Assembly (NCBI GenBank): GCA_963803495.1
Contig: CAWDMP010000002.1
Location: 1,922,001-1,986,000, forward strand
Source: Persicitalea sp963803495
GTDB lineage: Bacteria; Bacteroidota; Bacteroidia; Cytophagales; Spirosomataceae
DNA: 64,000 bases
Direction of reading: 5' to 3'
In this document: in pieces, positions 26,485 through 35,727 of the stretch
Layout: every line of letters starts with the position of its first letter
How positions within the stretch are numbered: position 1 is the first letter of the stretch
Position numbers and translations under genes: made by a program
Notes under the pieces: model-generated
The model's input: only the letters and a program-made list of their open reading frames with translations
What the model was told of the DNA's origin: nothing
Database searches by the model: none

Positions 26485-27191
26485 TTAATCTTATGTACAA
26501 AACCCTAAAAGAAGAAGCTTACGAAGCCAACATGCAGCTACCCGAGCTCGGGTTGGTGCTGTTTACGTTTGGGAATGTGAGCGCGGTAGATCGTGACAAA
26601 GGCGTGTTTGCCATCAAGCCCAGCGGGGTACCTTACGACGAGTTGAAAGTGGACGACCTCGTGATCATGGACTATGACGCCAAGGTAGTAGAGGGGCGGC
26701 TTCGGCCGTCGTCCGATACCAAAACCCACGCGCTGCTGTACAAAAGCTGGGACGACATCGGCGGTATCACGCACACCCACAGTACCTACGCCGTGGCCTG
26801 GGCGCAGGCCGGGCGCGACATCCCGATTTTTGGTACCACCCACGCCGACCACACCCACCGCGACATCCCCTGCGCCCCCGTCCTGACCGACGCCATGATC
26901 CGGGGCGACTACGAGCACGAAACCGGCCACCAAATCCTGAACTGTTTCCGGGAAAGAGAGCTTTCGCACCGCGAAGTGGAGATGATTTTGCTCCAAAACC
27001 ACGGACCCTTCACCTGGGGCAAGGACGCGGCCAAGTCGGTGTATAATGCCGCCGTGCTGGAAGAAGTGGCCCGGATGGCGCACCTCACGCTGCAAATCAA
27101 CGCCGACGCGGTCATCCTGAAAGACAGCCTGCGCATGAAGCACTTCGAGCGTAAGCACGGGAAGGACGCGTATTATGGGCAGGAGGGGTGA
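26481..27191 (+). CDS. araD: L-ribulose-5-phosphate 4-epimerase
   Basis: Converts L-ribulose 5-phosphate to D-xylulose 5-phosphate, linking arabinose to the pentose phosphate pathway. 236 residues of the class II aldolase/epimerase fold: GNVSAVDRDKG, RPSSDTKTH (75-83), zinc ligands His98 and His100 in GITHTHSTYAVAWAQ, the FGTTHADHTHRDIPC loop and LLQNHGPFTWG. The ATG at 26481 overlaps the araA stop (ATGA). An alternative ATG four codons in (26493) cannot be excluded. Last gene of the operon; the next gene is convergent, and no strong terminator is seen. Confidence 0.96.
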   Translation: MINLMYKTLKEEAYEANMQLPELGLVLFTFGNVSAVDRDKGVFAIKPSGVPYDELKVDDLVIMDYDAKVVEGRLRPSSDTKTHALLYKSWDDIGGITHTHSTYAVAWAQAGRDIPIFGTTHADHTHRDIPCAPVLTDAMIRGDYEHETGHQILNCFRERELSHREVEMILLQNHGPFTWGKDAAKSVYNAAVLEEVARMAHLTLQINADAVILKDSLRMKHFERKHGKDAYYGQEG

Positions 27192-27241
27192 AAGTAGGCT
27201 TAGGGGAGATTTCTTTATTACAAAAAACTTCAAAAAACCCT

Positions 27242-28681
27242 TTAATTCCAACCCCCGCCCAGCGCGCGGTACACATTCACCGTGGCGTTGAGCTGTTGCA
27301 TTTTGGTTTCGATGAGGTCGAAGCGCGACTCGAGCGCGTCGCGTTGGGTGAGCAGTACCTCCATGTAGTCGGCGCGGGCCGAGCGGAAGAGGTTGTTCGA
27401 GATCGTGATCGACGTATTGAGCGCCTGCACTTCCTGGTACTTCAGGTCGTAGGTGTTTTGCAGGTTGCCGATGTTTGACAGCTGGTTGGCTACTTCGATG
27501 TAGGCGTTCAGCACCGTGCGCTCGTAGCTGTAAATCGCCTGAATCTGCCGGGCGTTGGCGGTGTAGTACGTAGCCTGGATCGCGTTCTTGTTGATCAATG
27601 GCCCGGCCAAATCACCGATGAGTGAGGCCAGCAATGACTCGGGTAGCTTGGCGATGTAGGCCGGATTGAACGCCCGCAGGCCCAGGTCGGCGTTAAGGCC
27701 CAGCGAAGGGTAGAAGTTGGCGCGCGCTACCTGCACGTCGATTTTGGCGGCGGTCAGCTCGAGTTCGGCCTGCCGGATGTCGGGCCGATTGGAGAGCAGC
27801 TGCGTGGGCAAGCCAGTGCTCACGGCCTCGGGCACCATCTTCTCGAAATCCTGGCTGCTTCTGGCGATGCGCTGCGGGTACCGGCCCATCAGAAAGTTGA
27901 TCTTATTCTCAGTTTCCGTGATCCGCTGTTGAATCCCGTACTGCATACTCCGCGTGTTAAGTACCTGCGCCTGAAACCGCTGCACGGCCAGCTCGGTCAC
28001 CTTGGCGGCTTCCTTTTCCATCCGCACGATTTTCAGGGCGTTGGTCTGTATCTCGATGTTGTTTTGCAGGATGGCGAGCTGCGTGTCGAGGGCCAGCAGT
28101 TCGTAGTAGGAGGTCGCGATTTCGGCGACGATGTTGGTGGTCGTGAAGTTCCGGCCCTCCTGCGACGACAGGTACCTCAGCGCGGCCGCTTTCTTAGCGT
28201 TGCGCAGCTTGTGCCAAATATCCACTTCCCAACGAGCGTAGAGATTCACCACGAAATCGGGCAACGGGTCGGGCGTCTCGCGGCCGGGCCGGATGTCGGT
28301 CGTGGCTTCGCTGGAACCGGGCTGGGTGTAGCGCGCGGCTTTCTCGATGCCCATTCCGCCGCGTAAGCCCACAAAAGGCTTGTACTCTCCGGCGCGGGCC
28401 AGTACCTCGTTCTGCGAGATGGCGATCTCCTGCATGGCGATGTTCAGCTCCTGGTTGCCGCTGCCGCTCAGGGCGGTATCGATCAGGGCGGTCAGGTACG
28501 GGTCGGTGAAGTAGTTGCGCCAGCTGACCTGTCCCGAATTGGTGGAGTCCGTGGCGCCGTTGTAGCTCACCGGCGTGGCCCGATTGGCGTCCCGATTGAG
28601 CAGGGCGGGAGTTTTGCAGGAGGCAAATGCGAAGCCAGCCAAAAGCACTGTCCCGTATTTATATATTCTTTTCTTATTCAT
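27242..28681 (-). CDS. Outer membrane efflux lipoprotein (TolC/OprM family)
   Basis: 479 residues. Lipobox AGFAFASC with lipidated Cys22, then two tandem OEP domains (about 50-260 and 265-470) rich in heptad-like helices, e.g. ATSYYELLALDTQLAILQNN and QRDALESRFDLIETKMQQL. NodT-type signature LSNRPDIRQAELELTAAK. It forms the outer-membrane duct of the tripartite pump encoded just upstream: its ATG overlaps the RND gene stop (ATGAATAA). The RND and adaptor genes precede it in the same order as in known acrAB-oprM-type operons. Confidence 0.93.
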   Translation of the reverse strand: MNKKRIYKYGTVLLAGFAFASCKTPALLNRDANRATPVSYNGATDSTNSGQVSWRNYFTDPYLTALIDTALSGSGNQELNIAMQEIAISQNEVLARAGEYKPFVGLRGGMGIEKAARYTQPGSSEATTDIRPGRETPDPLPDFVVNLYARWEVDIWHKLRNAKKAAALRYLSSQEGRNFTTTNIVAEIATSYYELLALDTQLAILQNNIEIQTNALKIVRMEKEAAKVTELAVQRFQAQVLNTRSMQYGIQQRITETENKINFLMGRYPQRIARSSQDFEKMVPEAVSTGLPTQLLSNRPDIRQAELELTAAKIDVQVARANFYPSLGLNADLGLRAFNPAYIAKLPESLLASLIGDLAGPLINKNAIQATYYTANARQIQAIYSYERTVLNAYIEVANQLSNIGNLQNTYDLKYQEVQALNTSITISNNLFRSARADYMEVLLTQRDALESRFDLIETKMQQLNATVNVYRALGGGWN

Positions 28682-31600
28682 GATCGGCGTTCAATGCGGG
28701 TAGGGGAAAAGTATCCATGTGGTGTACCATGGATTCCGATAAGGGCTCATCGTCTTCGTTGCGAATCAGGTTCTTGCCATCGGCCAGGTGGGCGAACACG
28801 TAGTACAAGCCAGGTATGATGACCACGCCGAAGATGGTGCCGAACAACATGCCACCCATGGCCGAGGCGCCGATGGTCCGGTTGCCGATGGCTCCCGCGC
28901 CCGTCGCTATAATCAGGGGAATCAGTCCCGCTACGAAGGCAAACGAGGTCATGAGAATGGGGCGGAAACGCACCCGGGCCCCTTCGATGGCGGCTTCCAG
29001 AATCGTGGCGCCTTCTTTTCGTTTTTGCACCGCAAACTCCACGATCAGCACGGCGTTTTTGCCCAACAAGACCAATCAGCATGATTAATCCGATCTGGGC
29101 GTAGATGTTGTTTTCGAGCCCCATCAGTTTCAGCAGCAGAAAGGAGCCAAATACCCCGACCGGTAGTGAGAACACGACCGCCAGTGGAATGAGGAAGCTT
29201 TCGTACTGCGCGCATAGTACCATGTAGACGAACGCCAGTACGATCAGGAACACGTAGAGCGACTCATTGCCCCGGATCGACTCATCGTAGGAAAGCCCCT
29301 CGAACGCAATGTCGTAGCCTTTGGGCAGGGTCGTGGCCGCCACCTCGCGAATAGCCTGAATGGCGTCGGCCGTGGTGTAGCCCTTACCGGGAAGTCCCTG
29401 GATGGCGGCGGAATTGTACATGTTGAAACGGGTGATCTCGTTGGGGCCCTGTCCTTTTTTAAGCCGCATGAAGGCTGAGTAGGGTACCATTTCGCCCACG
29501 TCGTTCTTGACGAAAAGATTCAGGATGTCGGAAGGCAACCGGCGGAAACTAGGGTCGGACTGCACGTACACCTTGAAGAACTGGTTGAATTTGATGAAGC
29601 CCTGCTCGTAGGTACTACCGATCATGATGTTGAGGTTGTCCATCGCTTTCCCGATCGACACGCCCTTCTGCATGGCCAGGTTGTTGTCGATTTCGAGCTC
29701 GTACTGCGGGTAGTTGGCGGCAAAGAAGGTGAACAGACCCGCCAGCTCTTTCCGCTTCTTAAGGTTCTCCATAAACTCCTGGTTGATCTTGTCGAACTCG
29801 TGGTAGTCGGTTTCGGTGTTTTTGTCCAATAGCCGCATCGAGAAGCCGCCCGAAGTACCAAAGCCGGGAATCGCCGGTGGTTCGAAGAATTCGACGGTCG
29901 CACCCAGGTTTCGTGATTCGACCTCCAGCTCTTCCATGATTTCCTTCACGTCCTTGTCACGCTCCGACCAGGGCTTCAAGTTGATCAGGCAGGTACCGGC
30001 GTTGGAGCCCCGACCTTCGGTCATGATTTCGTAGCCCGCCAGGGACGACACCGACTCCACGCCCTTGATCTCTTCGCAAATCTTCTGCAATTTCTGCGAT
30101 ACCTGATTGGTCTTTTCCAGGGTAGAGCCGGGAGGCGTCTGGATGATCGCGTAGATGGTACTCTGGTCCTCGTTGGGGATGAATCCGGCGGGCAGTACCT
30201 TGCTCTCGTAAAAAATTCCGGCGCAGAAGACGATCAGGATCGCGAACGTCACGACGCGGCGGCTGACGATCATTTTCAACAGACTCACGTACCTACCGGT
30301 CAACTTGTCGAAACCCCGGTTGAAGCCGTCGAGCGCCTTGGTGAGCAGGTTTTTCTTTTTCTCGTGGCCGTGGTTGTTTTTCAGTAACATCGCGCACAAC
30401 ACGGGGGTAAGCGTAAGGGCGATCAGCGCCGAGATGACGATGGAACTGGCCATCGTGATCGAGAACTGACGGTAGAAGGTACCCACCGGTCCCGACATGA
30501 ACGAAATGGGCAAAAACACCGACACCATAACCGCCGTGATCGCGATAATCGCGCCGCTGATTTCACCCAGTACCTCTTTCACCGCCGCGTAGGGCGACAT
30601 ATTGGGTTTTTCCTCCATTTTGGCGTGGACGGCCTCCACGACCACGATCGCATCGTCGACCACGATACCGATAGCCAGTACCAGCGCGAACAGGGTGATC
30701 AGGTTGATGGAAAGGCCGAAGAACTGGATGACGAAGAAGGCGCCAATCAACGAAACCGGCACCGCCAGAATCGGGATGAGGGTAGAGCGCCAATCGCCCA
30801 GGAACACGAATACGACGAGCGCTACCAGAATGAAGGCGTCGCGCAGGGTGTCGATTACCTGTTCGATGGAGGCATCCAGGAAGTTGGACACGTCATAGCT
30901 GATCTTGTAATCCATGCCGGGAGGAAACGACTCCTTCATGACGTCCAGCTTTTCCTTCACCTCGTCGATTACATCGCTGGCGTTACTGCCGTAGTTTTGG
31001 CGCAACACGATAGCCGCCGACGCTTTGCCGTCGAGATTGGAATAAATATCGAAGAACTCGCTGCCCAGCTCGACGGTGGCGATGTCGCGCATGTGGATGC
31101 TCTCGCCCTTGGAGTTGGCCCGGATGATGACGTTCTCGTACTCTTCCGGCTTGTTGTAGCGGCCTTTGTAGGTCAGTACGTATTCCAGCGATTGCGCCGC
31201 GATGCCTGAACTTTGCCCGATCCGGCCCGGCCGGCCGATGATGCTTTGCTCTTTGAGGGCATCCATCACTTCCTCCACCGAGATATTGTAGGCCCGCATC
31301 CGCTCAGGATTGAGCCAAACCCGCATGGCGTACCGGCGACTGCCCAGAATCTGAGCCCGCGCGATGCCCTTGGTCCGCTGGATTTCGGGGATCATCTTGA
31401 CCGTGGCGTAGTTGAACAGGAATTTTTCGTCGATACTCTTTTCCTTGGAATAGAGGTTGACGTACATCAACATACTGGGCTGAATGGGCGTGATGATGAC
31501 GCCCTCGCGCTGCACCAGTTCGGGCAGCAGCGGCATCACCTGGTCCACCCGGGTTTTTACCCGTATCACCGCGTCGTTGGGGTTGGTGCCGGGTTCAAAG

Positions 31601-31878
31601 ATGATGCGGAGGGTGGCCTCACCGGCGCTGGTAGCATCGGTGGCGATGTAGCGCATACCTTCCACGCCGTTGATGGCTTGCTCCAGCGTGATCAGCGTGG
31701 ACTTGACCAGCACGTCGGCGCTGGAGCCGGGGTAGGCGATGAAGATGTTGACGGTCGTGGGGGCGATGTCGGGAAACTGCGAGATCGGCAGCGTCTTGAT
31801 CGCCAGGCCGCCCAAAAAGACGATCATGACCGAAATGACGATGGCAAATACGGGCCGGCGGATGAAAGTACTGAACAT
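28674..31878 (-). pseudogene. RND efflux transporter, HAE1 (AcrB/MexB) type, frame interrupted by one base near 29080
   Basis: Proton-driven inner-membrane pump of a tripartite multidrug exporter. The frame from 31878 runs through both large periplasmic loops and TM1-10, e.g. FPDIAPTTVNIFIAYPGSS, the proton-relay TM4 segment ALVLAIGIVVDDAIVVVE, and PAGFIPNEDQSTIYAI. After LIMLIGL it becomes non-homologous (VGQKRRADRG). The family sequence LLGKNAVLIVEFAVQ resumes one base over and ends at 28674. Removing one T from CTTGTTGGGC (minus strand, near 29080) restores a 1,067-residue protein. Everything else is intact, so a sequence error is likely; if real, TM11-12 are lost. The stop overlaps the outer-membrane gene start. 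Confidence 0.9.
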
Positions 31879-31883
31879 GACTC

Positions 31884-31985
31884 AGGTTGTTAGGTTGTTA
31901 GGTTATTAGCTATTGGGTTACTACGTCACTTGACGGGCATCAGAACCTAATGCCTAACAACCTAATAGCTAATGCCTAATAACCT
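31884..31985. repeat. Inverted repeat of TTAGGTT units upstream of the RND gene
   Basis: The left arm (31884-31917) has AGGTTGTTAGGTTGTTAGG and ATTAGCTATTGGG. The right arm (31951-31985) has AACCTAATGCCTAACAACC and TAATAGCTAATGCC. In transcription direction the G-rich arm follows the adaptor stop codon and the G-poor arm ends 5 bp before the RND start. The same unit recurs at 41315-41398. Confidence 0.8.
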
Positions 31986-31993
31986 TGGTTTGA

Positions 31994-33100
31994 CTATTCG
32001 GCGTACAAATCCAGTTGCGTAAGTACCTTGGCGGGCTGCATGAACTTCGAGTGGATCTTCTCGTTTTCGTGCACCAGTCGCAATCCTTCCAGCAGAATCC
32101 GGTCCTCTTTCTTCAACCCCGACTGCACCACGAACAGGTGCGGCATCTCGGCGGAAATGGTGATTTCCCGCGATTTGATCTTGTTGTCTTTGTCGATCAC
32201 GTACACGTACTTTTTATCGAGTACTTCGTAGGTGGCTTTTTGGGGAATGAGCAGGGCGTTTTTGTAAGGTACCGTCACCTGGACGTTGCCCGTTTCGCCG
32301 TGGCGGAGCAAGCCTTTGGGGTTGGGGAAGGTGGCCCGGAAAGCGATGTTGCCCGTTTCGTTGTTGAAGTCGGCTTCGATGGTTTCCACTTTTCCGGTGT
32401 AGGGAAACCGCTGGTTGTTGGCCATCATCAGGTTCACTTGCTTCATGTTGTCCTGATTGGCGTCCGACTTGTAGTTGAGGTACTCGGCCTCGGGCACGTT
32501 GAAGTACACCCACATCTTGCTGTTGTCGGACAGCGTCGTGAGCAGGTCGCCCTCGTCGACCAGGCTACCCGGCCGCACCTGGAAGTGATCCATGATGCCG
32601 TTGAAAGGCGCCCGGATATCGGTGAAGCCCAGGTGAACGTTGGCCATCGAAAGCTCGGCGTTGGCTTTGGCCAGTTTGGCTTTGGCCATCGCCAGTTCGT
32701 TTTTCGAAACGATATTGCTGTCGGCCAGCGACTTGGTATTACGGTATTCTATGGAGGCAAAATCCGCCTCCGCGCTGGCTTTCTGCTGCTCGGCTTCGTA
32801 CAGCATAGGCATGATCTTGAACATCATTTGCCCCTGCCGGACGCTCTGTCCTTCGTCGACGTAGATTTTTTGGAGGTAGCCGCGCTCCTGCGCCCGCATT
32901 TCGATGTGGCTGATGGCCTGAATCTGGCAGACGTACTCCTTGGTCACCATCGTGTCCCGTTCGATCGGGCTGGTCACCAGAAATTCCGTTTCTTCTTCCT
33001 TCTTCTCTTCGCCCTTGGTTTCGCAGCCCGTCTGGTACACCAGCGCGCACAAGCTCAGGAGCATCAGGGCTTTTTTGACTTCTCTTGTCGTTCTTTTCAC
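31994..33100 (-). CDS. RND efflux periplasmic adaptor (membrane fusion protein)
   Basis: 368 residues from a GTG at 33100. The N-terminus (MKRTTREVKKALMLLSLCAL) then ends in a lipobox, VYQTGC with Cys26. Adaptor order: beta-strand/lipoyl half (MRAQERGYLQKIYVDEGQSV), alpha-hairpin (about 90-150, QQKASAEADFASIEYRNTK), second lipoyl half (DIRAPFNGIMDHFQVRPGSLV), beta-barrel and membrane-proximal domain. The frame extends to a TTG at 33166, which would put about 22 residues before the basic signal region; the start is therefore uncertain. First gene of the adaptor-pump-duct operon. Confidence 0.92.
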   Translation of the reverse strand: MKRTTREVKKALMLLSLCALVYQTGCETKGEEKKEEETEFLVTSPIERDTMVTKEYVCQIQAISHIEMRAQERGYLQKIYVDEGQSVRQGQMMFKIMPMLYEAEQQKASAEADFASIEYRNTKSLADSNIVSKNELAMAKAKLAKANAELSMANVHLGFTDIRAPFNGIMDHFQVRPGSLVDEGDLLTTLSDNSKMWVYFNVPEAEYLNYKSDANQDNMKQVNLMMANNQRFPYTGKVETIEADFNNETGNIAFRATFPNPKGLLRHGETGNVQVTVPYKNALLIPQKATYEVLDKKYVYVIDKDNKIKSREITISAEMPHLFVVQSGLKKEDRILLEGLRLVHENEKIHSKFMQPAKVLTQLDLYAE

Positions 33101-33200
33101 GGTAGTATCTTTTGAGATGTGCTTTTGAATTACCTCCGCAAGAAGTACCGGCAGTCTTAACGACAAGTTAAAAGCGTATTAAAATCACATTAAAATAAAT

Positions 33201-33233
33201 CAGCCCCTGTACCTTAGTAAGATACAGGGGCTG
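33201..33233 (-). terminator. Intrinsic terminator of the enolase-superfamily gene
   Basis: An 11-bp perfect stem, CAGCCCCTGTA (33201-33211) with TACAGGGGCTG (33223-33233), followed on the minus strand by ATTTATTTTAATG. It separates the exported dehydratase gene (stop at 33281) from the downstream efflux operon. Confidence 0.8.
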
Positions 33234-33280
33234 AGCGGGCACCTCGAAAAGGTACGTTGCAAACAAAGCGGCTTAGGGGT

Positions 33281-34564
33281 TTATTCGAAGAAAGGCACGC
33301 CTTCGGCAGCGTACTTTTTGAGGCCTTCCTCGTTGATCTCCACGCCGATGCCGGGTTTTTCCGACAGCGTGATGAAGCCTTTCTCGACCATCGGGCCGTC
33401 GAAGGTGACGATCTCCTTGTACATCGGATTTTCGTCGAAGTACACCTGCCATTCCAGAATCAGGAAGTTGGGGATGGAGGCGCAGACGTGGCACGACGAC
33501 ATCGCGCCCAGGTACGACGCCACCATGTGTGGCGCGAAGGGTACATAGTAAAGATTGGCCAGATTGGCGATGCGCTGCGCCTCGCCCAGGCCACCCGCTT
33601 TCTGGAGGTCGGGCATGATGATGTCTACCGCGCCCAGCTCCATCAGTTTACGGAATCCGTGAGCCAGGTAGTGGTTTTCGCCCGCGCAGATGGGCGTGTC
33701 GGTACCTTCCGAAATGTAGCGGTAGGCCTCGGGGTTTTCGGCCGGAATGGGTTCTTCGAGGAAGAGCAATTTCAGCGGCTCGAACATCTTGGCGATCTTC
33801 TTGCCGGTCGTCATGTCGTAGCGGCCGTGGGCGTCGACGCAGATATCGATGTAGGGGCCGACGGCCTCGCGCACGGCGGCGATCTGGTTGTACATCCGGT
33901 CGAGTTCGCCCTGGCTGGCCGTCCAGTTGTACTTGTCGTACTTGGCGGGGTCACTGGCTTCGTCGATGTCGAACTTCACGGCGGTGTAGCCTGCCTTCAC
34001 GGCATTGCTGGCGGCTTTGGCAAAATCGGCGGGTGTCGGCCCTTCGGAGCGGTAGGCGGCGGTGTCGCAGTACACCCGGATTTTGTCCCGGAACTTACCC
34101 CCCAAAAGCTGGTAGACCGGCATGCCGTAGGCTTTGCCCACCAGGTCCCAGAGGGCGGTTTCGACGGCCGTCAGCACCGATATGTACATCCCGGCCTGGG
34201 CCCCTTTGAAAAACCCCGCCCGGCGAATGTCCTCGAACAGCCGGTGCACGTTGAGCGGACTTTTTCCGTTCAGTTGCTTGCCCATCGACTTCACCAGATG
34301 GTAGGTACCCGGCACGGCATCTACGCCTTCTCCACATCCCCAGATATCCTGGTTGGTATAGATCTTGACAAACAGGCTATACCCGCCCCGAATAAAACCA
34401 CACTTCAAGTCGGTGATTCGAAGGTCGGAAGGCTTGGACGACATCGGTGTCCGCTCGACGGCATTTACCAAACCGTTGCCATACGTAGCTCCGGCATAAG
34501 CGGCCAGCGCACTGGTCAGCGCCCCTTTTTGCAAAAAAGAGCGGCGGGAGTTTTTGTTTTGCAT
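33281..34564 (-). CDS. Tat-exported mandelate racemase/galactonate dehydratase-like enolase-superfamily protein
   Basis: 427 residues. A twin-arginine signal (NSRRSFLQKGALTSALAA, residues 5-22) predicts folded export to the periplasm. An enolase N-terminal domain (about 45-170) is followed by a TIM barrel: GYTAVKFDIDEA, metal ligands in ICVDAHGRYD, LLFLEEPIPAENPE and ICAGENHY, and the barrel-end FAPHMV. This resembles sugar-acid dehydratases of the D-galactonate/gluconate type; the exact substrate is not predictable. The RraA-like exported protein gene is immediately upstream, suggesting joint handling of an acidic sugar or keto acid outside the cytoplasm. Confidence 0.88.
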   Translation of the reverse strand: MQNKNSRRSFLQKGALTSALAAYAGATYGNGLVNAVERTPMSSKPSDLRITDLKCGFIRGGYSLFVKIYTNQDIWGCGEGVDAVPGTYHLVKSMGKQLNGKSPLNVHRLFEDIRRAGFFKGAQAGMYISVLTAVETALWDLVGKAYGMPVYQLLGGKFRDKIRVYCDTAAYRSEGPTPADFAKAASNAVKAGYTAVKFDIDEASDPAKYDKYNWTASQGELDRMYNQIAAVREAVGPYIDICVDAHGRYDMTTGKKIAKMFEPLKLLFLEEPIPAENPEAYRYISEGTDTPICAGENHYLAHGFRKLMELGAVDIIMPDLQKAGGLGEAQRIANLANLYYVPFAPHMVASYLGAMSSCHVCASIPNFLILEWQVYFDENPMYKEIVTFDGPMVEKGFITLSEKPGIGVEINEEGLKKYAAEGVPFFE

Positions 34565-34573
34565 GGGTTTCTT

Positions 34574-34666
34574 TAATTAATAGTGAATAATGAACAAGTA
34601 ATAATTGATTTATCTTTTGTCAATAGAGCTCGATGGTGAGGCATTATTAACTATTCATTATTAACT
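34574..34666. repeat. AT-rich inverted repeat between the RraA-like and enolase-superfamily genes
   Basis: Arms AATTAATAGTGAATAATG (34574-34592) and CATTATTAACTATTCATTA onward (34642-34666). In transcription direction, the arm after the RraA-like stop is GTTAATAATGAATAG and the arm before the next start is G-free. A related unit occurs at 44886-44915. Confidence 0.65.
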
Positions 34667-34672
34667 GAGTAC

Positions 34673-35623
34673 TTACCACGTCCGCCCCTCCAAAAACTCC
34701 GCGATCTGCTCTTTCGGGACGGGCAGCTCGCCCTGATGGTCGTTGAGCCATTTCGAGAAATCCTTTTCGATGTCGTCGGTCCAGCGGTTGTCGATTTGGC
34801 CGGGCGTGTACTTCTGCTCGCGGAGGCGCATGTGCCCGAACATATCGCGCAGCCGCACGATTTCGGAAGTTTTGACCACCTGCTCCACCAGATGCGGCGG
34901 AATGAAAATGACGCCACCGTCGCGGCCCAGCACGATGTCGCCGGGCAGTACCATGGCGTCACCGATGCGGGTGGGCTGATTGATGCCCGTGAGCGTCGTG
35001 TTTAGGTCGCCGTCGGCATTGTTGAGGTGATGCGAGGGGTGGTAGGTACGGAAAAACGAAGTGAACGAACCGATCTCTTTCAGGCCCGAAATATCGCGGA
35101 TGGCCCCGTCGTACACGATGCCGTTGCCGGTTTTAGCATAAATCGAGTTACCCAAATTATCGCCGATCGTGGGGCCGTCGTTGTGAAATCCGTGGTGGTC
35201 CACCACGTACACATCGCGCTTCACCAGCAAGTCGATCGGCCAAGCGTTCTGGGACTTGATGCGGCCGTCCTGATTGTGGCCCTTGTCGTCGTATACGCGC
35301 TGCACGTCGGGGCGGCCCGGCATAAAGGTAGCCGTGAGCGCGCGGCCCACCAGCACGCTGTCGGGGTTGATCGTCATCCAGTTTTCGGTGTACTGGTGGC
35401 GGTAGTTTTTGTTTTTCAGCACCGCCCAGGCTTCTTCCAGCGTGGCGTTTTTGAGGCGGTCGAGCAAAGCATCGGGTACCTTGGGGCGGCCATCGATGAA
35501 GCGCTCGCCCTTCCATTCGGGCGTGAGCATCAGCAGGTCGGCCTTCGAAATTTGCTGGGCGCGAGTAGGTAGTGCTACCCATAACAACAGCAACGAAAGA
35601 AGAAAGCAATGGGATGATTTCAT
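34673..35623 (-). CDS. Exported RraA-like (HMG aldolase-type) family protein
   Basis: 316 residues from the ATG at 35623; the frame opens at 35647 but the signal peptide (MKSSHCFLLSLLLLWVALP) begins here. An N-terminal region of about 100 residues precedes an RraA-type domain with GDNLGNSIYAKTGNGIVYDG and AIRDISGLKEIGSF, matching the G-x-L...D-G-x-x-R-D signature. Cytosolic relatives are 4-hydroxy-4-methyl-2-oxoglutarate aldolases or RNase E regulators; an exported copy points to keto-acid chemistry. It is followed by the Tat-exported dehydratase on the same strand. Function is inferred from fold only. Confidence 0.85.
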   Translation of the reverse strand: MKSSHCFLLSLLLLWVALPTRAQQISKADLLMLTPEWKGERFIDGRPKVPDALLDRLKNATLEEAWAVLKNKNYRHQYTENWMTINPDSVLVGRALTATFMPGRPDVQRVYDDKGHNQDGRIKSQNAWPIDLLVKRDVYVVDHHGFHNDGPTIGDNLGNSIYAKTGNGIVYDGAIRDISGLKEIGSFTSFFRTYHPSHHLNNADGDLNTTLTGINQPTRIGDAMVLPGDIVLGRDGGVIFIPPHLVEQVVKTSEIVRLRDMFGHMRLREQKYTPGQIDNRWTDDIEKDFSKWLNDHQGELPVPKEQIAEFLEGRTW

Positions 35624-35727
35624 CGGGGGCGGGTATGGGAAAATCAATTTTGAGCAAAAGCCAAAAGCCGGTTGCTTCTACTTACTCCACCTCACCCCAA
35701 GGTACCCGCCCTGCCCGGTTGATCGCA

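Noticed and set aside
31884..31985. Possible CRISPR-like or telomere-like array of TTAGGTT units
   Set aside because: There are no spacers of constant length; it is an inverted repeat confined to one gene gap.
33257..34576. 439-codon + strand ORF antisense to the enolase-superfamily gene
   Set aside because: It mirrors the real gene in the complementary frame, has no recognisable domain and no leader; the minus-strand frame carries full enzyme motifs.
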